A stretch of DNA of 64,000 bases, from contig NZ_BMQJ01000011.1 in NCBI RefSeq assembly GCF_014648055.1, forward strand, positions 252,110-316,109, read 5' to 3'. This document shows positions 53,203-61,090 of this stretch, piece after piece (the first letter of the stretch is position 1; the number at the start of each line of letters is the position of its first letter). Source of the DNA: Streptosporangium pseudovulgare. Its GTDB lineage: Bacteria > Actinomycetota > Actinomycetes > Streptosporangiales > Streptosporangiaceae. Both the position numbers and the translations under genes were made by a program. The notes beneath the pieces were generated by a model. That model ran no database searches. It saw nothing but the letters and a program-made list of their open reading frames with translations, and had not been told where the DNA came from.

Positions 53203-53346
53203 GGAATCACCCCGCGGCGACCGGATGACCCCCCGCCGGAGGGCGCACTCCGGCGAGGGGGCGGAAGACCTCGTCACCCGAGCGGCCCGTCATCGGGCCG
53301 GGGGGACGAGGGCCGTCCGTTCCGTCGAAGCGCTTCCATCGCGGCC

Positions 53347-53375
53347 TTGACAGGTTTCGTCGAGGTTTCCACACT
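53347..53375 (+). promoter_or_regulatory. Promoter of the CE1 esterase gene
   Basis: TTGACA, 17 bp, CACACT. Eleven bases after TTGACA is GGTTTC; the same spacing occurs in the promoter of the GH127 gene. A second GGTTTC begins immediately after TTGACA. Confidence 0.6.
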
Positions 53376-53717
53376 GAGTCCGAAATGGCCCCCTTGCCGC
53401 AGTCGGTGGTGATCGGCAGGGGCGCCGGTCGCGACGCCGTCCGCGCCGCACCGGTATGAACCGGGCCGCGAGCCCGCCGGGCCGGGCTTCCTCGCATTCT
53501 CATGAACGCCGATGACGGCGCCGGCCGATCCAGGTCTTCCGCGGTCGGCGTCACCACCGCGCGGCCGTGACCGCCGCGTCCCCCTGAGGTGTGGACGAAC
53601 ACGTCCGCGCCACTCCGCACCGCGTCGTCCACCGCCTCGCCGGGCGGCCGGCGCCTCCCCCTGTGACCGACCCCCATCGACGCACGCCGGCATCCGGCCG
53701 GCAGAGAGAGTCACACG

Positions 53718-55004
53718 ATGTCGAAACGCAGATCCCTCTTCGTCGCCCTGGCGGTCGCGGCACTCGCCGTCCTGGTCGCGAGCGGCCCGGCGCTGAGCTC
53801 CGCCATCGCCGGGACCCCCATGCGCGCGGCCGGCGCCCTCGCGGCGACCGCCGGATGCGGCAAGGCCCCCGGGCTGGCGAGCGGCACGCACACGATCCAG
53901 AGCGGCGGCAAGAACCGCAGCTACATCCTGCGGGTCCCCGACAACTACGACAGCGGCCACCCCTACCGGCTGATCTTCGGGCTCCACTGGCTGGGCGGCA
54001 CCGCCACCGACGTCGCCACCGGCCAGACCGTGCAGCGGGACGTCTGGTCCTACTACGGGCTCCAGCGCCTGGCGAACAACAGCGCGATCTTCGTCGCGCC
54101 CCAGGGACTCAACAACGGCTGGGCCAACTCGGGCGGCGAGGACCTGACCCTCGTCGACGACCTGGTCCGGCAGGTCGAGGGCGCCCTGTGCGTCGACACC
54201 TCGCAGCTGTTCGCCACCGGCTTCAGCTACGGCGGCGCCATGTCGTACGCGATCGCCTGCGCCAGGGCGGACGTCTTCCGCGCGGTCGCGGTGCAGTCCG
54301 GCGGGGTCCTCAGCGGCTGCAGCGGCGGCTCCCAGCCCATCGCGTACATGGGGATCCACGGTCTGCGGGACGGCGTGCTCAACATCTCCGGCGGGCGGTC
54401 GATGCGTGACAGGTTCGTCAGGAACAACGGCTGCGCCGCCCAGAACCCGCCCGAGCCGTCGCAGGGCAGCCTGACGCACCGGGTCACCGCCTACTCGGGG
54501 TGCCGGACCGGGTACCCGGTGGTGTGGGCCGCGTTCGACGAGGGCCACATCGCCGCGCCGCAGGACGGGGCCCCCGGCGACAGCGGTTCCCGGACCTGGG
54601 TCCCCGCCGAGGTGTGGAAGTTCTTCAGCCAGTTCCAGAGCACCACCACGCCGCCGCCCGCGACGCCCACGCCGAGCGTCACGCCGACCACCTCGCCGTC
54701 CCCGATCGGGGGCGCCTGCTCGGCAACGGTCGAGACCACCAACAGCTGGCCCGGCGGGTTCCAGTCGACGGTGACGGTCCGCGCGGGCAGCGCGCCGGTC
54801 AACGGCTGGACCGTGAAGTGGACCTGGCCGGGCGGGCAGACGATCAGCAGCCTGTGGAGCGGCACGCACACCGTGTCCGGCCCCGCCGTGACCGTCCGCA
54901 ACGCTCCCTACAACGGCTCCATCGCCGCCGGATCCTCCACCACCTTCGGCTTCACCGCCGACGGTGCCGCGGCCACCCCGACCGCCACCTGCACCAGCCC
55001 CTGA
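53718..55004 (+). CDS. Secreted CE1/PHB-depolymerase-like esterase with C-terminal CBM2
   Basis: 428 residues. Sec signal (SLFVALAVAALAVLVASGPALSSAIA). The esterase domain (about 45-310) is FaeC/LpqC-like: LIFGLHWLGGTATD oxyanion strand, nucleophile in TGFSYGGAM, His in FDEGHIAAP. After a Thr/Pro/Ser linker (about 312-333) a CBM2 runs to the end, with its paired Cys (GACSATVET and ATCTSP) and surface Trp in WPGGFQS, NGWTVKWTW and SSLWSG. Likely releases feruloyl or acetyl groups from plant cell-wall xylan while bound to cellulose. Confidence 0.9.
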   Translation: MSKRRSLFVALAVAALAVLVASGPALSSAIAGTPMRAAGALAATAGCGKAPGLASGTHTIQSGGKNRSYILRVPDNYDSGHPYRLIFGLHWLGGTATDVATGQTVQRDVWSYYGLQRLANNSAIFVAPQGLNNGWANSGGEDLTLVDDLVRQVEGALCVDTSQLFATGFSYGGAMSYAIACARADVFRAVAVQSGGVLSGCSGGSQPIAYMGIHGLRDGVLNISGGRSMRDRFVRNNGCAAQNPPEPSQGSLTHRVTAYSGCRTGYPVVWAAFDEGHIAAPQDGAPGDSGSRTWVPAEVWKFFSQFQSTTTPPPATPTPSVTPTTSPSPIGGACSATVETTNSWPGGFQSTVTVRAGSAPVNGWTVKWTWPGGQTISSLWSGTHTVSGPAVTVRNAPYNGSIAAGSSTTFGFTADGAAATPTATCTSP

Positions 55005-55118
55005 CCCGTCGCCCACGCGCGGCGGCCGGCGCCACCTCACCGGCGCCGGCCGCCCCCGGCCCGAAGCGGCGATCCGCCGCTTTCCCCGGATGTCCGTCGC
55101 TCATCTCTGGGAGGATCC

Positions 55119-56726
55119 TTGCGCAAGGTGGGAGCTCTACTCGCCGCCGGCGTTCTCGCGGGCGGCCTGGTCGCCCTGCAGGACCAGGCCGACGCCCTGG
55201 AGAACGGCGTGGCACGCACGCCGCCCATGGGCTGGAACAGCTGGAACACGTTCGGCTGCAACATCAACGAGACGCTGATCAAGCAGATGGCCGACGCGAT
55301 CGTCGGCTCCGGCCTGCGGGACCTGGGATACAGGTACGTCGTGGTCGACGACTGCTGGTTCGACCCGGCCCGCGACTCGGCGGGCAACCTGCGGGGCAAC
55401 CCGTCGCGGTTCCCCAGCGGGATGAAGGCCCTCGGTGACTACCTGCACGCCAAGGGGCTGAAGTTCGGCATCTACCAGGTGCCGGTGGACAAGACCTGCG
55501 CGCAGTACTTCGGCGGCTACCCGGGCGCGACCGGCAGCCAGGGACACGAGGTCCAGGACGCCAGGCAGTTCGCCGCCTGGGGCGTGGACTACCTGAAGTA
55601 CGACTGGTGCTCCCCCGGCGGCACCATCGACGACCAGGTCCGGACGTTCGCGAAGATGCGCGACGCGCTGGCGGCGACCGGGCGGCAGATCGTCTACAGC
55701 ATCAACCCCAACAGCATCCACGCCAAGACGGGACCGCAGCGCGACTGGGGGGACGTCGCCAACATGTGGCGGACCACCGAGGACATCACCAACAAGTGGG
55801 ACACCGGCCAGACCAACGGGTACCCGATGGGCATCCAGAACATCGTCAACGTCACCGTCCCGCTCGCGTCGTACGCCAGGCCGGGGGCGTTCAACGACCC
55901 GGACATGATGGAGGTCGGCCGGGGCGGCATGACCGACACCGAGATGCGCAGCCACTTCGCCCTCTGGGCGGTCATGGCCTCGCCCCTGATCGCCGGGAAC
56001 GATCTGCGCTCCATGGACCCGGCGACGACGGCCATCCTGAAGAACCAGAACCTGATCGCCGTCAACCAGGACCCGCTCGGCCTGCAGGCCCGCCAGATCA
56101 GCAACGACGGGACCCGGCGGGTGCTGGCCAAGAGGCTCGCCAACGGCGACGTCGCGGTCGCCCTGTTCAACCAGGGCGGCGGCACCACCACGGTCGGCAC
56201 CACCGCGTCCGCGATCGGCCTGCAGGGCGGGTCGTTCACCCTGCGCGACGCGTGGACGAACGCCGTCAGCGGCAGCACCGGCGCCATCTCGGCCAGCGTG
56301 CCGCCGCACGGCACCGTCGTGTACCGGGTCAGCGGAGGCGCGAGCCCGTCGGCGACGCCCACTGTGACCCCGACGGCGACCCCGACGGTGACCCCGACGG
56401 CGACCCCGACGCCGGGCGGGCAGGACGGGTGCACGGCGACGTACCGGCTGGCCGGCGACTGGGGCTCCGGCTTCCAGGGTGAGGTGACCGTCCGCAACAC
56501 CGGGTCGGCCCCGCTCAACGGCTGGACCGTGAAGATGACGCTGTCCGGCGGACAGACGATCACGAACCTGTGGAACGGCGTGAACACCGGCACCGGCGGC
56601 ACGGTCACCGTCGGGAACGCCCCCTACAACGGCACCGTCGCCGGCGACGGGTCGGTGACGTTCGGCTTCACCGCCGACGGCAGCGGTTCGGCCGCCCCCA
56701 CCGGCATGACCTGCACGAGCCCGTAG
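55119..56726 (+). CDS. Secreted GH27 alpha-galactosidase-like enzyme with CBM2
   Basis: 535 residues; TTG start with GGGAGG 4-5 nt upstream. Signal peptide then GH27 catalytic domain from MGWNSWNTFGC; nucleophile Asp162 in YLKYDWC and acid/base Asp262 in FNDPDMMEVG, followed by the usual beta-sandwich domain. A TPT repeat linker (about 408-432) joins a C-terminal CBM2 (GCTATYRLAGDWGSGFQGEV... to MTCTSP). GH27 enzymes remove alpha-galactose; some act as beta-L-arabinopyranosidases, so the exact substrate is open. Ends at a strong bidirectional terminator. Confidence 0.92.
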   Translation: MRKVGALLAAGVLAGGLVALQDQADALENGVARTPPMGWNSWNTFGCNINETLIKQMADAIVGSGLRDLGYRYVVVDDCWFDPARDSAGNLRGNPSRFPSGMKALGDYLHAKGLKFGIYQVPVDKTCAQYFGGYPGATGSQGHEVQDARQFAAWGVDYLKYDWCSPGGTIDDQVRTFAKMRDALAATGRQIVYSINPNSIHAKTGPQRDWGDVANMWRTTEDITNKWDTGQTNGYPMGIQNIVNVTVPLASYARPGAFNDPDMMEVGRGGMTDTEMRSHFALWAVMASPLIAGNDLRSMDPATTAILKNQNLIAVNQDPLGLQARQISNDGTRRVLAKRLANGDVAVALFNQGGGTTTVGTTASAIGLQGGSFTLRDAWTNAVSGSTGAISASVPPHGTVVYRVSGGASPSATPTVTPTATPTVTPTATPTPGGQDGCTATYRLAGDWGSGFQGEVTVRNTGSAPLNGWTVKMTLSGGQTITNLWNGVNTGTGGTVTVGNAPYNGTVAGDGSVTFGFTADGSGSAAPTGMTCTSP

Positions 56727-56790
56727 CGGAACGCGAGGCGGGCGACCGGCTTCTCCGGCGGTTTCGCGGCCAGGACCCGGGCCTGTCGCG

Positions 56791-56826
56791 CCGCGAGAGC
56801 CCGCGGCCGTACGCGGGCTCTCGCGG
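56791..56826. terminator. Bidirectional terminator between GH27 and GH127 genes
   Basis: Perfect 15-bp stem (CCGCGAGAGCCCGCG with its complement) and a 6-nt loop between two convergent genes. Confidence 0.85.
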
Positions 56827-56838
56827 CCGTACCGTGGA

Positions 56839-59583
56839 CTAGAGGAACCGCCACAGGTGGTCGTTCGCCCCGTTGTCGTCGGCGAGCACGACCTGGGCGC
56901 CCTGAGCGGTGGAGCCGCCGCTGACGCCGAGGACCCGGCCGCCGTTGGCGCACTGGATGCGGAAACACCCGTTGGATCCGTACCGCAGCCGCCACCGGTG
57001 GTCGGCGCCGCCGTTGTCGGCCCACTGGAGCACCCGGGCGCCGAGGGCCGTGCTCGCGTTCTCCACGCCGAGCACCCTGCCGCTGTTGGAGTTGCGCAGG
57101 CGCAGGTAGCCGCCGGAGTCCACGACGGCGGTCCACAGGTGGTCGGCGGTGCCCGTGTCGCCCCACTGGATCACCAAGCCGCCGTCGGCGGTGGACATGT
57201 CCCGCACGCCCAGCACCAGGCCGCTCGTCAGGTTCTGGATGCGCCGGGCCCCGTTCGGCACGAACCGCCACTGGTTGTCCGCGCCGCCGTTGTCGGAGTC
57301 CTGTACGACCTGGGCCCCGTTGGCCGTCGAGCCGCCCTGGATGCCGAGCAGCTTGCCGCTGTTGACGTTGCGGATCTTGTGGGAGCCGTCTCCGGCGTCG
57401 ATGAGGGTCCAGCGGTGGTCGGCGGTGCCGTTGTCGGTCCACTGCAGGGCGCGGGCGTCGTCGGCGGTGGACATGTTCTCCACGCCGAGCACCTTGCCGC
57501 TGTTGACGTTGCGGAGCCGTACGGCGCCGCCGTCCACGATGATCTCCCAGTCGTGGTCGGCGGTGCCGTTGTCGGTCCACTGCAGCGCCAGGCCGCCGTC
57601 GGCGGTGGACATGTCCCGGATGCCCAGCGTGAGGCCGCTGGCCGCGTTGAGCAGGCGGTAGCTCGCGCTTCCGCCCGTGTCGCCGCCTACCCTGGCGTTC
57701 CAGTAGACGGTGTAGTTGTGCCCGTGGGCGTCGTAGAACGGGCCGAGGTCGACCTGCGCTCCGTTCGCGCCGGCCGTGAACGCCAGGGCCGTGGCGCCGG
57801 TCCGGTTGATCGACGCGGTGTTCAGGGTGGGCGGCGCCGACAGAGACGTGTTGCCGTAGTTCCCGGAAAGGACCACCGGGCCGTACATGATCGCCGCCAC
57901 GTTGGCGTTGTCGTTGGCGGCCTTCATGACCACGCGCATCGGCAGGCGCACGGTGACGGTGTCGCCGGAGCTCCAGGAGCGGGTGAGGGCGGCGTACGTC
58001 CCGGGGGTGGTGTCCACGTTCTGCTGGGCGCCGTTGACGCTGATCGTGGCGCCGGTGGTCCAGGAGGGGATGCGGACGCGCATCGTCCACGACCCGCCGG
58101 CGTTGCCGGTGACCTGCAGGGTGGTGGTGTCGCTCACCGGGAAGGACGTCGTCTGGGTGACCGTGATGCCGCGCTGGGTCCAGTTCAGCGTCGACGGGGC
58201 GAACAGGTTCACCGTCAGCGTGGTGCCGTTGTGGAAGTAGATGGAGTCCATCAGCGCGGTGTTGACCTCCACCCCCGTGCCCTGGCAGCACCAGAAGGAG
58301 TTGTAGTCGGTGCTGTAGGTGCCGCCGCCCCACGCGGGACCCACGCCGCGGCGGCCACCCGGTTTGAGCGGGGTGAAGTAGGTGACGTGCCCGTGGCCGT
58401 CGGCCGGGTTCTGCGCGCCGAGGATGTGGTTGAACAGCGCCTGCTCGTAGAAGTCGAAGTACGCCGCCCGGTTCGGGTCCAGCAGCCACAGTTCGCGGGT
58501 CAGCTTGAGCATGTTGTAGCTGTTGCAGTGCTCGCAGGTGTCGTTGGTGAGATACCCGGCGATCGCGTTGGGGGCGCGGAAGTGCTCGGCCTGGCTGTTG
58601 CCGCCGATCGCGTAGGTGTGCGCGCCGACGGTGATGTTCCAGGCGTTGGTGGCGATGTCGCGGTAGCGGGTCGTGCCGGTGGCCTTGTACTCCCGGGCCG
58701 CGCCGATCCACTTGGGCACCTGGGTGTTGGCGTGCAGGCCGTTCAGCTGGTCCTGGTTCGACGCCAGGGGGTTGAACACGGCGGCGTGGTCGAATCGCTG
58801 GGCGGCGATCAGCCAGCGGGTGTCGCCGGTCTGCTGGTACAGGTCGGCCAGCACCGCGTTCATGCCGCCGAACTCGGTGCCCAGCATGGCCTGCATCTGG
58901 GCGGCGGTCAGCCTGCCCGTCCGCTGGTCGACCCAGCCGGCGAGCGCCAGCAGCACGTCGCGGGCCTGGGTGCTGCCGATGAGGCGCCACACGTCCAGCA
59001 GGCCGGCCATGGTCTTGTGGACGCAGTAGTACGGCACGTTGCCGTTGCTCAGCGTGCGGGCCTCGAGGGCGGTGAAGTCGGACTCGGGGAACCCGGACAG
59101 GTAGCCGGCGTTGAAGCCGGCGGCGGCGTTGTTGGCCTGGCACCTGGCCAGCTCGGCGACCATGCGGGTGGCCTTGTCCCGGCAGACGGTGTCGCCGAGG
59201 ACGGCGTAGGCCTGGGCCCACGCGGTGAGGAAGTGCCCCTGCACGTGGGTGCGGAACGGGAACGAGGGGGCGTCCCAGCCGCCGTTGGCGGCGGCGCCGC
59301 CGGTGGACAGCCGGTGGTTGGCGCGGAAGTTGTACAGCAGCCGTTCGACGTCGACGAACCGCAGGTACGACAGCGTCCGGTTCTGGTTGTCCATCCAGCG
59401 TCCGGCCGTCAGCCGTACCTGCCCGAGGTCGAACGGGTACGCCGACACGCCGATGTCGGGCCGCGCGGGGGCGACCGCGGCCCGGGCCGCGGTGGCACCG
59501 GCGACCTGGCCGGCGGTGGAGGCGACGACGGCGACGCCGGCGGCCTGGAGCAGCCGGCGGCGGCTGAGCGATGGGGATGACAC
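56839..59583 (-). CDS. Tat-exported GH127 beta-L-arabinofuranosidase-like enzyme with two ricin-type trefoils
   Basis: 914 residues; GTG after GGAGG, chosen over a frame open 45 codons further. Twin-arginine signal LSRRRLLQAAG. The GH127 (DUF1680) domain (about 45-620) has the zinc/nucleophile set Glu351 and Cys353 in TCEHCNS and Cys432-Cys433 in FWCCQGTG, spaced as in HypBA1, and Glu333 in AEHFRAP as likely acid/base. The C-terminus has six ricin-like repeats, each with a LGV/LGI core, a QW or equivalent and a DNG/DTG turn, making two beta-trefoils for sugar binding. Predicted to remove beta-L-arabinofuranosyl residues. Confidence 0.92.
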   Translation of the reverse strand: MSSPSLSRRRLLQAAGVAVVASTAGQVAGATAARAAVAPARPDIGVSAYPFDLGQVRLTAGRWMDNQNRTLSYLRFVDVERLLYNFRANHRLSTGGAAANGGWDAPSFPFRTHVQGHFLTAWAQAYAVLGDTVCRDKATRMVAELARCQANNAAAGFNAGYLSGFPESDFTALEARTLSNGNVPYYCVHKTMAGLLDVWRLIGSTQARDVLLALAGWVDQRTGRLTAAQMQAMLGTEFGGMNAVLADLYQQTGDTRWLIAAQRFDHAAVFNPLASNQDQLNGLHANTQVPKWIGAAREYKATGTTRYRDIATNAWNITVGAHTYAIGGNSQAEHFRAPNAIAGYLTNDTCEHCNSYNMLKLTRELWLLDPNRAAYFDFYEQALFNHILGAQNPADGHGHVTYFTPLKPGGRRGVGPAWGGGTYSTDYNSFWCCQGTGVEVNTALMDSIYFHNGTTLTVNLFAPSTLNWTQRGITVTQTTSFPVSDTTTLQVTGNAGGSWTMRVRIPSWTTGATISVNGAQQNVDTTPGTYAALTRSWSSGDTVTVRLPMRVVMKAANDNANVAAIMYGPVVLSGNYGNTSLSAPPTLNTASINRTGATALAFTAGANGAQVDLGPFYDAHGHNYTVYWNARVGGDTGGSASYRLLNAASGLTLGIRDMSTADGGLALQWTDNGTADHDWEIIVDGGAVRLRNVNSGKVLGVENMSTADDARALQWTDNGTADHRWTLIDAGDGSHKIRNVNSGKLLGIQGGSTANGAQVVQDSDNGGADNQWRFVPNGARRIQNLTSGLVLGVRDMSTADGGLVIQWGDTGTADHLWTAVVDSGGYLRLRNSNSGRVLGVENASTALGARVLQWADNGGADHRWRLRYGSNGCFRIQCANGGRVLGVSGGSTAQGAQVVLADDNGANDHLWRFL

Positions 59584-59886
59584 GTGGGCCTCCTGGAGGG
59601 TGGGGGGTCGGACGGGCGCGGGCCGGAAGCGGTCGCGCGGCGGGTCCGGTCGGTTCCCGGCGATGGTCCGTTCGAGGTCGGGGCCGGAGACGCCGTCGCC
59701 CGGCGGCACGCGCGGCATGGACCCGAGGGTCCACGGCGTGCGGGATCATCACCGGCGGTCCAGGCGTGCGGGGCCGTCACAGGTCGGGAAGCGGCCGGAC
59801 CACACCGATCCGGCCGGAAAGGCGCCGCGCGCCGAAGCGCTCCTGCCGCTCCACCACCGACCCGGCAGGAGGCCGACTGGAGAGTC

Positions 59887-59915
59887 AGTTTCGAAACCAT
59901 TACGGAGCTTGTCAA
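59887..59915 (-). promoter_or_regulatory. Promoter of the GH127 gene with overlapping dyad
   Basis: Minus strand TTGACA (59915-59910), 17 bp, GAAACT (59892-59887). Eleven bases after TTGACA is GGTTTC, as at 53347. The palindrome GTTTCGAAAC (59888-59897) covers the -10. Confidence 0.65.
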
Positions 59916-60024
59916 GACTTGTTTCCAGACCCGGGGTACGGCTTCGCCGGGAAAGGCGCACCCGGGCCGGCCCGGTGGGCGCACCTCCTCACCGGTCCGC
60001 GCTCACCGCGCGAGCCGCCCGCCT

Positions 60025-60037
60025 GTGAAAGTTTCAC
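60025..60037. promoter_or_regulatory. Box B, second copy
   Basis: GTGAAAGTTTCAC, a perfect palindrome around a central G. One base different from the copy at 53190. Confidence 0.65.
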
Positions 60038-60210
60038 TCCGCGCGGGAGCACCCCGGCGTGACCGTGCCCAGCAAGAAGACCCGGGCCGCGATCCGCGGG
60101 GGGCGGAGGACGGGGGCCGGGGCTTGACAGGCCCGGCGGTGTCATATTTGCTCCGCGACACCACCGCCACCAACCCACGGCAATCGAAGAAGGGCTGACT
60201 CCGCCCATTA

Positions 60211-60224
60211 TGTTAACGCTAACA
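60211..60224. promoter_or_regulatory. LacI-like box A, second copy
   Basis: TGTTAACGCTAACA, identical to the copy at 52993, located 37 bp upstream of the CBM42-protein start. Confidence 0.7.
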
Positions 60225-60261
60225 AAAGCCGATCCGCCTCTCTGAGAAAGGTCCGGTCCCC

Positions 60262-60993
60262 GTGGCTCTGTCCCGGAGAGATTTCACCAGGGCGGCCCTC
60301 GCCTCCGCCGCACTCGCCGCGACGGGCGCGGCCGGCCTCCCCCGGCCGGCGTCGGCGGCGACGCACACCGCCTACGTGTTCGCCTACTTCACCGAGTCGC
60401 CGAGCTTCCAGGGCGCGGACTACGGCCTGCACCTGGCGGTCAGCCGGGACGGCCTCAAATGGACGCCGCTGAACCAGCGCGACTACGCCCCGCCGCTGAA
60501 CTCCAAGCACGGTTCGATCGCGCAGATCACCGACGCCGAGTACAACGCCCTGGTCACCCGCCGGGGAACGCCCGGCTGGGTCCGGCTGAAGTCCTCCAAC
60601 CTCCCCGACCGGTACGTGCGGCACCTCAACGGCGTCGCACGGATCGACGCCTACCCCTTCGACCCGTACCGGGACCAGATGTGGCGGATGGTCCCCGGCC
60701 TCGCCGACGCGAGCGGCGTGTCCTTCGAGTCGGTGAACGTCCCGGGCGGTTACCTGCGGCACTACAACTACGAGCTGCGGCTCGCCGCCGGCGACGACAG
60801 CTCGACGTTCCGCGCCGACGCCACCTTCCACCGCGTCGCGGGACTGGCCGACCCGGCGTGGACGTCGTTCCGCTCGTACAACTACCCCGCCCGTCACATC
60901 AGGCACAGCGACCACGTGCTGCGCATCGACGAGCTGAGCGCGTCCTCCCCCGCCGCCGACCGGCAGGACGCCACCTTCCGCGTCACCTCCTAG
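60262..60993 (+). CDS. Tat-exported CBM42 (AbfB) protein with a truncated GH43-like start
   Basis: 243 residues; GTG after GAGAAAGG. Twin-arginine signal LSRRDFTRAALASAALAATG. After the signal, residues about 35-70 (AYVFAYFTESPSFQGADYGL, then a SRDGLKWTPLNQ) look like the first blade of a GH43 enzyme. The next residues jump to a stretch (SKHGSIAQITDAEYNALV) that normally ends such enzymes, then a complete AbfB/CBM42 domain of three repeats (SSNLPDRYVRH, NVPGGYLRHYN, YNYPARHIRHSD). The catalytic blades are absent, apparently by an in-frame internal deletion. It should bind arabinofuranosyl side chains but not hydrolyse them. Confidence 0.82.
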   Translation: MALSRRDFTRAALASAALAATGAAGLPRPASAATHTAYVFAYFTESPSFQGADYGLHLAVSRDGLKWTPLNQRDYAPPLNSKHGSIAQITDAEYNALVTRRGTPGWVRLKSSNLPDRYVRHLNGVARIDAYPFDPYRDQMWRMVPGLADASGVSFESVNVPGGYLRHYNYELRLAAGDDSSTFRADATFHRVAGLADPAWTSFRSYNYPARHIRHSDHVLRIDELSASSPAADRQDATFRVTS

Positions 60994-61090
60994 CCGGCGT
61001 ACGGCCCGCCGTCCCTCAGGTCCGTCACCGGCCGGGCCCCTCCCGGATCGACGGCTCCCCATGAGCGACCACCCCCCGAAGAGGAGATCC

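Larger units (their letters stand above)
52907..53717. other. Long regulatory region upstream of the polysaccharide cluster
   Basis: 811 bp without a credible gene. It contains two LacI-like boxes (52993, 53190) and, nearer the gene, the promoter at 53347. The frames crossing it have Arg/Pro-rich shadows only. The 340-nt distance from promoter to the CE1 gene start implies a long leader or an unseen small gene. Confidence 0.5.
59584..60261. other. Divergent regulatory region of the polysaccharide cluster
   Basis: 678 bp with no credible gene. It holds the GH127 promoter, box B at 60025 and box A at 60211, and a TTGACA at 60124 that may belong to the plus-strand promoter though no good -10 is at the right distance. 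Confidence 0.55.

Noticed and set aside
53045..53350. Small plus-strand gene between the boxes and the CE1 gene
   Set aside because: Its Arg/Pro-rich product has no motif and it overlaps regulatory sites; it starts before the mapped promoter.
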